A stretch of 18,028 bases of DNA, from NCBI GenBank assembly GCA_964633465.1, contig CAZWGB010000025.1:1-18028 (forward strand), in the 5' to 3' direction. The notes below the pieces were generated by a model. That model did no database searches. It was not told where the DNA came from and saw only the letters and a program-made list of their open reading frames with translations. Origin of the DNA: DTSX01 sp964633465 (lineage in GTDB: Bacteria; Pseudomonadota; Gammaproteobacteria; Steroidobacterales; UBA11654). Numbering within the stretch: position 1 is the stretch's first letter; the number at the start of each line of letters is the position of its first letter. The position numbers were made by a program, and so were the translations under genes. Positions 1 through 8,163 of the stretch are shown here, in pieces.

Positions 1-136
1 TTTAAATTATACCTGTTCAATTATATTTTCGCTTGCAATCACTAACAACCTTAACTGATTGAGTGATCATTTTTATAGACATATGCCATAAATATTCCTA
101 GAGTAATGAGTCCAATCAATTAATCCAGTTATAAAA

Positions 137-2236
137 ATGAATAAATTAACCTTGTCTTTATTAATTATGACCTTATTCTCAAGTACCTCAAACTCAGCAA
201 ACACCTTAAATCCTTTCTTTACAGATTATGAGACTCCTTTCCAAATACCTCCTTTTGCTGAGATAAAAATGGAACATTACAAGCCTGGATTCGAACAAGG
301 CATGCAAGAACATTTAAATGAAATAAATGACATTACTGAAAACAAAGAAGCTGCCACATTTGAAAATACCATTGTTGCTTTAGAGAGAACCGGGGAGACT
401 CTGGATAAAGTTTCAGACGTCTTTTTTAATCTGCTTTCATCAAACACGAACGATCAAATGGATAGTCTAGCACAAGAAATAAGCCCTAAACTTTCGGCAC
501 ACAGGGACAGTATTTTGCTTAACAGAGACTTGTACAGCAGGGTAAAAAGCATTTATGACTCAAGGAAAAATTTAAGCCTCAATCCCGAGCAGACACGATT
601 AATTGAAGAAACACATAAATACTTTGTCAGAGCTGGGATACAACTGGATGAACAATCCATGGAAAGATTAAAAGAAATCAACCAAAAACTTTCTTCACTT
701 TCGGTCCAGTTTGATCAAAACTTACTGAAAGAAACAAACGAAGGTTTTGTTTTATTTATTGAAGATAAAGATCAACTTGATGGATTGCCCAAAGATGTTA
801 TTGATCAAGCATCGGCATTAGCTGAATCAGAAGATCATGCCGGAAAATGGCTATTCAAACCCACAAGGGCAAGTATGTATCCATTTTTAACCTACTCCAC
901 CCAAAGAGACCTCAGGGAGAAGCTCTATAATTCCTATATTAAACGTGGTGACAACAACAACGAACGGGATAACAAAAATATCGCAATTGAAATGTCAAGC
1001 CTGCGTATAGAAAGAGCCAATCTACTTGGATACAAGACCCATGCGGACTTTGTTCTAGAGAACAACATGGCTAAAAATACAAAAAGGGTTAATGGCCTAC
1101 TCAATAAAGTCTGGAAGCCTGCAATATCAAGAGCCAAACAGGAAGTTCAAGAAATGCAGGAGCTCATTAATAATGAGGGTGGTGACTTTAAATTTGCTGC
1201 TTGGGACTGGTGGCATTACGCAGAAAAAATTAGACAGAATAAATATGATTTCACCGAGGCTGAGGTGAAACCGTATTTTAGTCAAAAGAAAGTTCTTGCA
1301 GGAGCTTTTGATGTAGCTAATAAACTCTTTCAAATTTCTTTTACTGAAAGATTTGATCTCCCCAAGTATCGGGATAATATCCGTACATTTGAGGTAAAGA
1401 ATAACAATGGAGAGACCATCGGTATTTTCTATACCGATTACACCATTAGATCCAACAAAGGTGGTGGAGCATGGATGAATACCTTTAGAAGTCAGAGCAA
1501 ATTTGATGGCATCAAAATACCAATAGTTATTAATGTTTGTAATTTCCCCCCACAAAATAAAGACGGCGTTGCCCTGCTTTCTTTTGAACAGGCTGAAACA
1601 TTATTCCATGAATTTGGCCACGCACTTCACGGATTGCTCTCAAACGCTACCTACCCTAGTCTCTCAGGTACCAGAGTGGCCAGAGATTACGTAGAATTTC
1701 CCTCACAGCTCATGGAAAACTGGGCCAACGAACCCTCGGTAGTTCAATCCTATGCACAGCATTATCAAACAAATGAAAGTATTCCTGTTGAACTGCTACA
1801 AAAAATATCCAAAGCCTCAAAATTCAATCAAGGATTCGCTACCACAGAATACCTGGCTGCCTCTTACTTAGATTTAGCTTGGCATACCCGAGAGGAAAAG
1901 GTTGAAGATGCAAATGTTTTTGAACAGGAAATCCTTCAAAACTTAGGGCTGATACCTGAAATAGCGAGTCGCTATAGAAGCACCTACTTTGCTCATATCT
2001 TTGCAGGAGGCTATTCATCTGGTTATTACAGTTATCTCTGGACCGAGGTACTGGATGCAGATGCTTTTGAAGTGTTTAAAGAAAAAGGTCTGTTTGATGC
2101 AGAAACTGCTAGCAACTTAAAGACTCTGATCTATTCATCAGGCAATACCAGGGACCTGATGGATCAATACAGAAAGTTTAGAGGCTCAGATCCACAAATT
2201 GAACCTTTATTAGAACGAAGGGGATTGGTTAATTAA
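137..2236 (+). CDS. dcp: Exported M3-family zinc metallopeptidase (peptidyl-dipeptidase Dcp type)
   Basis: This is an oligopeptidase of the thimet-oligopeptidase/Dcp family, which removes dipeptides from the C-terminus of short peptides. The zinc motif HEFGH is at residues 491-495 (H491, E492, H495). The third ligand is E520 in VEFPSQ, 29 residues after H491, which is the spacing known for thimet oligopeptidase. The late substrate-binding segment with H620 and a run of Gly/Tyr residues (626-633) is present. The N-terminal NPFF...PPF stretch and the overall length (699 aa against about 680 for E. coli Dcp) fit Dcp. Residues 1 to about 21 look like a Sec signal peptide ending Ser-Asn-Ser-Ala with no lipobox cysteine, so I infer a periplasmic enzyme. 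No good Shine-Dalgarno precedes the ATG; the start was chosen because it supplies the signal peptide. The gene converges on the flavoprotein gene with a 23-bp gap. The family call is firm; Dcp over another M3 subgroup is likely. Confidence 0.93.
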   Translation: MNKLTLSLLIMTLFSSTSNSANTLNPFFTDYETPFQIPPFAEIKMEHYKPGFEQGMQEHLNEINDITENKEAATFENTIVALERTGETLDKVSDVFFNLLSSNTNDQMDSLAQEISPKLSAHRDSILLNRDLYSRVKSIYDSRKNLSLNPEQTRLIEETHKYFVRAGIQLDEQSMERLKEINQKLSSLSVQFDQNLLKETNEGFVLFIEDKDQLDGLPKDVIDQASALAESEDHAGKWLFKPTRASMYPFLTYSTQRDLREKLYNSYIKRGDNNNERDNKNIAIEMSSLRIERANLLGYKTHADFVLENNMAKNTKRVNGLLNKVWKPAISRAKQEVQEMQELINNEGGDFKFAAWDWWHYAEKIRQNKYDFTEAEVKPYFSQKKVLAGAFDVANKLFQISFTERFDLPKYRDNIRTFEVKNNNGETIGIFYTDYTIRSNKGGGAWMNTFRSQSKFDGIKIPIVINVCNFPPQNKDGVALLSFEQAETLFHEFGHALHGLLSNATYPSLSGTRVARDYVEFPSQLMENWANEPSVVQSYAQHYQTNESIPVELLQKISKASKFNQGFATTEYLAASYLDLAWHTREEKVEDANVFEQEILQNLGLIPEIASRYRSTYFAHIFAGGYSSGYYSYLWTEVLDADAFEVFKEKGLFDAETASNLKTLIYSSGNTRDLMDQYRKFRGSDPQIEPLLERRGLVN

Positions 2237-2259
2237 TCAATAAGAACAACTGTCCTTAA

Positions 2260-4326
2260 TCACTGAATCACTGGGTATTCAAATTTAAAATCATAAGGGT
2301 CATTATTAATACCCGAGTCAAAGGTATTTGCGTACATATGACCTGCATAAACTGCATGAACAACTGCACCTGGCGAATTCGAATCGCCTATGTTGTTTAA
2401 AGTCTTAATCCCAGCATCATCAAGCAATGACTGATTAGTACTTAGCTCCTTGAATAGGGAATCAAACGGCAGACGCATGCCTACTATTACCAGCGACCCT
2501 CTGTCTAAACCCATAATTTCTTTTGTTACTTTATGAGTCAATGTCAATGTTTGATTTTTAAATTCACTGATTCGGTGTTCGGTTATGGTTTTGATATTTT
2601 TTTCATGCATTTTTGCTTTGATTGCATTGACCTCGTTGCTCATAAAGCTCCATGGAGAAACATTTTCAAACGGTGTAATGACGGTAACTTCGTGCCCCAG
2701 ATCAGAAATATACTCAGCAATAAGACCGCCCATATAATAATAATCAAAATCATAAACCACTACAGGTGATTGAAGCTCACAACCTTTGAGAAGATCATCT
2801 GGGGTGAAAACACCTTGTTGTTTTTCTATCGGCTGGGGAACAAAGTGTGAATCTAAGGCAGACAACTCCCAAGTTGATCCTGTGGCTGTCACAACATGAT
2901 CAAAACCCAAACCGAGCACATCTTCACTTTTCAGTTCATTTTCAAGGAAAACATTCACATTAGGAAATTGTTGAATCTGACTGGTTCTATAATCCGTTAC
3001 TCTCCGATAGGCGGACATGCCAGGTAGAATGGATTCCTTATTGATTCTGCCACCAAGCTCTTTGTGATCATCTGCAAGAGTCACTTCATAACCTCTTCTT
3101 GCCAACGAGAGTGTTGCCTCAAGTCCAGCAGGACCCCCTCCAATTACTAAAATAGACTCTTCAGAGGTTTTAGGTTTCATAATTTCAGGATGCCAGCCTC
3201 TACGCCACTCTTCTCCCATGCTTGGATTTTGAGTGCAACGGACTGGAATGCCTTGGTTGTAACAGGAAGCACAAATATTGCAGCCTATACATTCTTTAAT
3301 ATCATCTTCTCTTCCTTCTTTGATTTTTTTAGGCAAGAATGGGTCTGCGATTGAGGCTCTGGCAGAACCAACCAAATCCAAAGTTCCATTATTAATCTGG
3401 GCAACCATAATGTCAGGAGATGTAAACCAACCCACTCCAACCACGGGTTTAGAGGTTAGGTCTTTAACGAAGCTATAGTACGGCTCCATAAAGCCTGATT
3501 CAGCAAAACGACCACTAGGAGTTTCCTTTACCCATTCAGATAATTTTATGTCCCATAAATCTGGCAGTTCTCCAATCAACTGAAACAATTCATGGGCTTC
3601 TGTTTGACTGGATTCACTTTTAAATTCCAATAATTCATCAGTAGAAATACGGACGGCTATAGCAGCTTTATTGCCAGCAGTCTCCTTCATATCGGTTATT
3701 ATTTCTTTGATTAATCTTGACCGATTCTGAAGAGATCCTCCATATTCATCGGTTCTAGTGTTGAACAACGGATGCAAAAAATGATATGGCAGGAAACCCA
3801 TGCCTGCATAACAATAAATGATATCAAAGCCAGCTTTCATGGCTCTTTTTGTTGCATCTACATGCCATTGTTTTAAATCTTTAATATCTTTTTTGTCCAT
3901 CACCTTGGGTGCCTGAAGGCTCATGGTTTCTATTTCACTGGTCTTTTCTTGAACACCTGATGGTGATATTGGTGTCATCCTAGTGTGTCGGTTTGGTGTG
4001 TAGACACCTCCATGAAAAAACTCAATCCCGGCAAGAGCATCATGCTCGTGAACCGCCTCAACCATGGGAACATGTGAATCTATATCCTGATCAGTCCAAA
4101 GTCTTGCAAAAGGCAAAGGACGATCGTCACTACTTGGGTGTATAGAGCAATAGCCTGTATTAACAACTCCCCAGCCACCTTCAGCTTTTATGCCTCTTTG
4201 AGCTGCTCTGGTGTTGGGCATATCATTACCTGAACCCATAGCATGAGGAACCTGATAAAATCTATTTTTTGCTGTTACAGGACCAATTTTTACTGGTTCA
4301 AATAAGACTTTATATCTGGGGTTCAT
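2260..4326 (-). CDS. Trimethylamine-dehydrogenase-like FMN/4Fe-4S/NAD(P)-fold oxidoreductase
   Basis: This is a 688-aa flavoprotein of the old-yellow-enzyme plus 4Fe-4S plus dinucleotide-domain type (TMADH, dimethylamine and histamine dehydrogenases, 2,4-dienoyl-CoA reductase). The TIM barrel spans about 1-340. The cluster cysteines are C346, C349, C352 and C364, with an extra C355. The nucleotide-fold glycines are G396, G397, G398 and G401. Block-by-block similarity to Methylophilus TMADH is high, for example around residues 21-33, 188-202 and 324-332. By alignment from memory, the amine-binding aromatic box is kept as Y59, W265 and Y356 (Y60, W264, W355 in TMADH). However, the covalent-FMN cysteine (C30) is A29, and the catalytic H172 and D267 are M176 and E268. 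FMN is therefore probably non-covalent and the substrate different. The ATG has a GGAGAG ribosome site inside the end of the upstream permease gene, with which it overlaps by 17 bp, so translation is probably coupled. Family firm; amine substrate inferred. Confidence 0.9.
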   Translation of the reverse strand: MNPRYKVLFEPVKIGPVTAKNRFYQVPHAMGSGNDMPNTRAAQRGIKAEGGWGVVNTGYCSIHPSSDDRPLPFARLWTDQDIDSHVPMVEAVHEHDALAGIEFFHGGVYTPNRHTRMTPISPSGVQEKTSEIETMSLQAPKVMDKKDIKDLKQWHVDATKRAMKAGFDIIYCYAGMGFLPYHFLHPLFNTRTDEYGGSLQNRSRLIKEIITDMKETAGNKAAIAVRISTDELLEFKSESSQTEAHELFQLIGELPDLWDIKLSEWVKETPSGRFAESGFMEPYYSFVKDLTSKPVVGVGWFTSPDIMVAQINNGTLDLVGSARASIADPFLPKKIKEGREDDIKECIGCNICASCYNQGIPVRCTQNPSMGEEWRRGWHPEIMKPKTSEESILVIGGGPAGLEATLSLARRGYEVTLADDHKELGGRINKESILPGMSAYRRVTDYRTSQIQQFPNVNVFLENELKSEDVLGLGFDHVVTATGSTWELSALDSHFVPQPIEKQQGVFTPDDLLKGCELQSPVVVYDFDYYYMGGLIAEYISDLGHEVTVITPFENVSPWSFMSNEVNAIKAKMHEKNIKTITEHRISEFKNQTLTLTHKVTKEIMGLDRGSLVIVGMRLPFDSLFKELSTNQSLLDDAGIKTLNNIGDSNSPGAVVHAVYAGHMYANTFDSGINNDPYDFKFEYPVIQ

Positions 4327-5620
4327 GATCTAACTCTCCAAATTTAACTCTCAGGAAAAAAAAGACGCCCAAAATAGCGAAAATTCCTCCACTATTTAAT
4401 GCTATTACCCAGGCAACTTGTTCGCCCATAATTCCTTCAAATTGAGCTACCATAATGGGGATTAGAGGGGTTGCTAAAACTCCACCCAGATTTCCTCCTG
4501 TATTCAGAATGCCTCCCGCAGCTTGAGGTTTTTTAGAAACAAAACTTATCGTCGACCAGAATGGTCCTTCTGTCAATTCAATAAAGCCATAACATAAAGA
4601 CAAAGATAGAACTGCTAGGTAGGGATTCTCAGTAATCGAACCAAACATCAAGAAAGCTGCAGATGGAAGCAAACCAATCATAACAGGAATTCTGTGACCC
4701 CATTTTACACCATAGCGTTTTTGAAGTTTATCGCATAGGTAGCCGCCTGTAGTGGCCCCTATGGCTCCCATTAAAAATGGTAAACTGGCTAATAAACCAC
4801 CTTCAAAAATACTAAAATCCCTAATGTTAACGAAATAAATAAAAATCCAAGAATAAAATATATAAAAAACATAGTTCATTGAGCCATAGCCCAGCGCAGC
4901 ATATAAGACATTTTTATCAGCGAGTACATCCTTGACCATCGACCAAGACATCTGATTGTTATTGAATTCAGACTGACCTATTAATTCCAGTTCTTTCTGA
5001 TTAACTTTAGGATGCTCTCTAGGCCAGTTTGTTGAATATTTCCACCATACAAGAGAACCCATTAGACCCAATATCGAGATTAGGAAAAATGTCGATTGCC
5101 AACCAAAATATTCAGCCAAAATAACAATCATCGGTGGAGTCGATGCTGACCCTAATGCCAGTGCTGTGGAGGTCATTCCATTGGGGAGAGCCCAAGAACC
5201 GGAAGGAAACCACCTTGCTACCACACCTCCTGCCATCGCAGGAAATAGTGGACCCTGGAAAATCCCAAGCAGGAACCGAAAGATGAATAAAAGTGGAATC
5301 ATTAAAGCTAATGAGAAATCACTTATTACAATTAAACCCGTGATGATTGTAATTAAAGTGCAGCCTAATGTAGTCAGAAGAAATATATTTTTAGGTCCTA
5401 TTTTCTCTGAGAGCAAACCTCCTGGGAACTGAAACAGTGTGTAACCCCATAAAAATGAAGAGAGAAGCCAGCCCAATTCTGTTTGCGAGATACCTGTATC
5501 ATCCATCAAAAATTTACCAATGACAGAAAGATTGCCTCTGTATACATAAGCAATATATCCAATGAGAAGTGTGATAATCAGAACTCGCCAACGTATGTTT
5601 GTTGCTTTGGTACTATTCAT
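4310..5620 (-). CDS. MFS permease, anion:cation symporter (ACS)-like
   Basis: This 436-aa polytopic inner-membrane protein has about 12 hydrophobic segments. The first begins near residue 10 and is followed by Y-x-Y-R-G-N-L-S-V, a variant of the Y-x-D-R-x-N-L-S signature of ACS carriers (phthalate, hexuronate, sialate and other organic anions); here the usual Asp is Tyr. The loop-2 motif GGLLSEKIGPKN, a form of the MFS G-x-x-x-D/E-R/K-x-G signature, follows helix 2. A central loop near residues 195-225 is hydrophilic. The gene lies 34 bp downstream of the acylase gene and overlaps the flavoprotein gene, so the three probably share one transcript. That context suggests it imports a product of the acylase for the cytosolic flavoprotein. 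The substrate cannot be predicted from sequence. No strong Shine-Dalgarno is visible before the ATG. Confidence 0.88.
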   Translation of the reverse strand: MNSTKATNIRWRVLIITLLIGYIAYVYRGNLSVIGKFLMDDTGISQTELGWLLSSFLWGYTLFQFPGGLLSEKIGPKNIFLLTTLGCTLITIITGLIVISDFSLALMIPLLFIFRFLLGIFQGPLFPAMAGGVVARWFPSGSWALPNGMTSTALALGSASTPPMIVILAEYFGWQSTFFLISILGLMGSLVWWKYSTNWPREHPKVNQKELELIGQSEFNNNQMSWSMVKDVLADKNVLYAALGYGSMNYVFYIFYSWIFIYFVNIRDFSIFEGGLLASLPFLMGAIGATTGGYLCDKLQKRYGVKWGHRIPVMIGLLPSAAFLMFGSITENPYLAVLSLSLCYGFIELTEGPFWSTISFVSKKPQAAGGILNTGGNLGGVLATPLIPIMVAQFEGIMGEQVAWVIALNSGGIFAILGVFFFLRVKFGELDHEPQI

Positions 5621-5654
5621 GAAATATTTAAATAGTGGTTAAAACAATTAGAGT

Positions 5655-8021
5655 CTAATTTGATTTAATTTTAATAATCTTCAGATTAGGATCCGATAAG
5701 ATTTCTTCTTCTTTAAAAGGCAGCTTGACCCATTTTTTTTCAGAATAAAGCTCGGTTTGATCTTGATAATATGGACTGGCAGGATCAGAGGATTGTGAGT
5801 AACTCAATATTCCTTCAGCAACCACCCCATCATCATTCCAAGTCACGGTTTGGATGTAACTGTTGCCGTGAAGTATTTCTGACCATCCCTCACCTTTGGT
5901 TAATCTGGCACGCATCGCACTGAAATTACCAGCATCAAATCCTCCACCAAAAAGTGGTATTTTTTTGCCGTTCCTGATTTCGTACTGGAGGTCTCCCCAT
6001 TTAGCGTCAAGCGAAAGAAGATTGTCATCAAACACATCCACCGCATAATCGAGTGACTGAATCAACTGCAAACGGATATCTCTGTCTTTAGTATTCAAGC
6101 CTCTAGGAGTATCTAGAGGTTTCTCAGGGTTGAAAGGCAGTGTATGCAGGTTGTCGATTTTTCGTGCTTTTTGCCAAAAGAGATAAAACACTTGATTACC
6201 TATACTGTCAATATTGGTCTTCATATCCCATTGTGTGAGTACTTGGCAGGCTCGAGAGGCTTTTTCTGTTAACTCATCAGGATATTCGTCACACATTCTT
6301 AAGAGATCTCCCAAAAACCACTCCCCTGCCAAATTACGGGCAGCAAGAGTAATTGTCTGTAAGTTCTTGAGGGAAAACAAAGGACTCTCATCAATCCCAT
6401 CGGTAGCATTTAGACGTTGTTGGATCTGCAGCAATGCAAGTTGGGATCTCAAAGAGACTTGATAATTTTCTCCTCCCATAACTTTCATGTAACCCGTCAA
6501 TGGATTGTCCAAGTTGGCAAGCCAATAACTGTCATTGCTGTTGCTGGCATATTGGTTGGTCCTAATGGATGCGAGTTTCTCACCAGGTATCAATCCTTCT
6601 TGAGGTGAATTAGGATCCGTAATCCAATCGCATTCTGAACGATTTCCAGCTAAAACTGGAATTCCAATTGGATTTCTTAAAATGTCTACAGATGATTGGT
6701 TGAGAGCTTGCCCAGTTTCACTCGGTTGACAATTAAGCAATTGTTCATCGGTTAGATACGGAATCGTGGAATAGTCACCATAAAAAGCTTCGCCATTGGA
6801 ATTAACAGCAATTGTGTTAATAAAACTTAATCCTAAATTATCTTTGATGGCATTTAGAAAGTTATCAAAACTTGTTGCTGTCAGCATACCAACAAGGGTG
6901 TCGCCAACTCTGGTATTTTCCATAGCCACATCGCGTATAGCGAAGACTTTTCCATCTTTGTTGGGCCACCCTTTAAGAGCGTCATCACCAAGTAATATTC
7001 CTGCATCCAGAAGCAAACCATAGCGACTGAAATTAAGTTTTATGGTTTCTTTGGTCAGTGTACCATCATCTTCTTTAACCTCAATTGCAACCGGTATTGA
7101 TCTGATTCTGAATCTCTTTCTATCAAAGAAATAAACATCTCGATCCTGATCACTTAAATCAAGTTCATACAAGGTAAATCGGTTTGCGTTAGATACCGTA
7201 TGTGTCCAAGCCAATTGTTCAGTAAAACCAACATTGATCAATGAACTTCCAAGTATGGTGATGCCCATAACATTCATCTCACCTGGAATTGTCATGTGAA
7301 CTTGATAGAAGCGGCGAGACCCTCTCCATGGATAATGTGGATTACCCAATAACATGGCTTTTCCAGTTTGAGTAACTTCACTGCCCAGTGCATAGGAATT
7401 GCTGCCCATTGACTCTGACCATTTAAAGTTTTTGGCTCTCAGATTATCACTGTTGCTTTGTTCATCCATACCCAGTGCAAGCACTGCGTTTGCTATGCGA
7501 GGATCTGAAAAGGAAGCAAGTAAAGTAATGTATATGGACATTCTGAAAACATCAAAACGGTCAATTGGCCTCAACCACTCGGCACCAACACAAGATTTAT
7601 GTCTGCCATCAGGAATATTTTCAAGATAATGATTGTAGCCGGCTGCATAACCTTCTGAAACATCGGCCATTCGTTGGTCAACTTGGAGGAGTCCCATGCG
7701 AATAATCGATTCTCTACCAAAAAATCTAAGCAATGCATCGTTCGCAAGATGCTCGTTGTTTCTGCCGAAATGTTTAGCCATCTGTCCATTGACACGTACT
7801 ACATGTTTAGCAAATACACAAAGATTGTCACTGGCAAATTGATAACCGTAACCAAAACCTAGGTTGCCCCAATTCTCCGCCATGATATGCGGTATACCAT
7901 AGGAGGTAACTCTGATCGTGGCCTTGTAGTTTGTGCCTTCAAGCCAACCGCAAGAGGCAAGAGAGAATGAAAGAAAAAATATAACCGTGAAGTGTAAATT
8001 TTTTTTAAATACTGCAATCAT
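5655..8021 (-). CDS. Lipoprotein penicillin/acyl-homoserine-lactone acylase family (PvdQ-like Ntn hydrolase)
   Basis: This is a 788-aa amidase of the penicillin-acylase superfamily, made as a precursor and self-cleaved into alpha and beta chains. The predicted cleavage is G206/S207, making S207 the N-terminal nucleophile. Counting from S207 as beta-1, H229 is beta-23 and V276 is beta-70, matching PvdQ His-beta23 and Val-beta70. The catalytic Asn lies in NSNDS (494-498). Similarity to Pseudomonas PvdQ and aculeacin-type acylases runs through the C-terminal SYSQSSDPASPYYQDQTELY block. The N-terminus is a lipoprotein signal: hydrophobic to residue 20, then lipobox L-A-S-C with lipidated C24 and Gly at +2, predicting outer-membrane anchoring. 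PvdQ itself is soluble and periplasmic. It is the first gene of a run with the MFS permease and the flavoprotein. Possible substrates are N-acyl amines, acyl-homoserine lactones or acylated peptides. No LuxI or LuxR homologue and no siderophore synthetase is in the window. The ribosome site is weak. Confidence 0.92.
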   Translation of the reverse strand: MIAVFKKNLHFTVIFFLSFSLASCGWLEGTNYKATIRVTSYGIPHIMAENWGNLGFGYGYQFASDNLCVFAKHVVRVNGQMAKHFGRNNEHLANDALLRFFGRESIIRMGLLQVDQRMADVSEGYAAGYNHYLENIPDGRHKSCVGAEWLRPIDRFDVFRMSIYITLLASFSDPRIANAVLALGMDEQSNSDNLRAKNFKWSESMGSNSYALGSEVTQTGKAMLLGNPHYPWRGSRRFYQVHMTIPGEMNVMGITILGSSLINVGFTEQLAWTHTVSNANRFTLYELDLSDQDRDVYFFDRKRFRIRSIPVAIEVKEDDGTLTKETIKLNFSRYGLLLDAGILLGDDALKGWPNKDGKVFAIRDVAMENTRVGDTLVGMLTATSFDNFLNAIKDNLGLSFINTIAVNSNGEAFYGDYSTIPYLTDEQLLNCQPSETGQALNQSSVDILRNPIGIPVLAGNRSECDWITDPNSPQEGLIPGEKLASIRTNQYASNSNDSYWLANLDNPLTGYMKVMGGENYQVSLRSQLALLQIQQRLNATDGIDESPLFSLKNLQTITLAARNLAGEWFLGDLLRMCDEYPDELTEKASRACQVLTQWDMKTNIDSIGNQVFYLFWQKARKIDNLHTLPFNPEKPLDTPRGLNTKDRDIRLQLIQSLDYAVDVFDDNLLSLDAKWGDLQYEIRNGKKIPLFGGGFDAGNFSAMRARLTKGEGWSEILHGNSYIQTVTWNDDGVVAEGILSYSQSSDPASPYYQDQTELYSEKKWVKLPFKEEEILSDPNLKIIKIKSN

Positions 8022-8097
8022 AAATATAGCTTATAAAGAGTCTAATGAGTTAAAAGTCTTACGGTCTAATTTACTCAATGAAAATTGGTAGTGCAAT

Positions 8098-8131
8098 GAA
8101 AAACGCCCGTTAATTATAGCGGGCGTTTTTC
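8098..8131 (-). terminator. Rho-independent terminator after the TBDR gene
   Basis: A perfect 12-bp stem (gaaaaacgcccg at 8098-8109, cgggcgtttttc at 8120-8131) encloses a 10-nt loop. On the minus strand it starts 32 bases after the receptor's stop codon and the stem runs into five T residues, so it should end transcription of the receptor gene and insulate the acylase operon. It is nearly symmetric and could also act on plus-strand transcripts. Confidence 0.9.
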
Positions 8132-8163
8132 TTGATTGCTCTTTCTATTTACTTTTATCTCAG

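Noticed and set aside
1..136. Possible promoter (TTAACT, 17 bases, TATAGA) before the M3 peptidase
   Set aside because: Only four of six bases match in each box in an AT-rich stretch, which is not distinguishable from chance.
1127..1555. 142-codon open frame antisense to the M3 peptidase gene
   Set aside because: It lies wholly inside a gene with intact catalytic motifs, has no family signature, and reads as a composition-driven shadow frame.
2241..2258. Small inverted repeat (taagaaca / tgtcctta) between the convergent peptidase and flavoprotein genes
   Set aside because: It has a two-base loop, one imperfect pair and no T-run on either strand, so it is too weak to call a terminator.
2260..4326. 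Calling the flavoprotein a true trimethylamine dehydrogenase
   Set aside because: The cysteine for covalent FMN and the catalytic His are replaced, so the specific enzyme name is not supported.
5655..8021. Calling the acylase a quorum-sensing or pyoverdine-maturation enzyme (pvdQ/quiP)
   Set aside because: Residues fit PvdQ-like acylases, but the window has no LuxI/LuxR, siderophore synthetase or related gene, and the protein is a lipoprotein. Family level is all the sequence supports.
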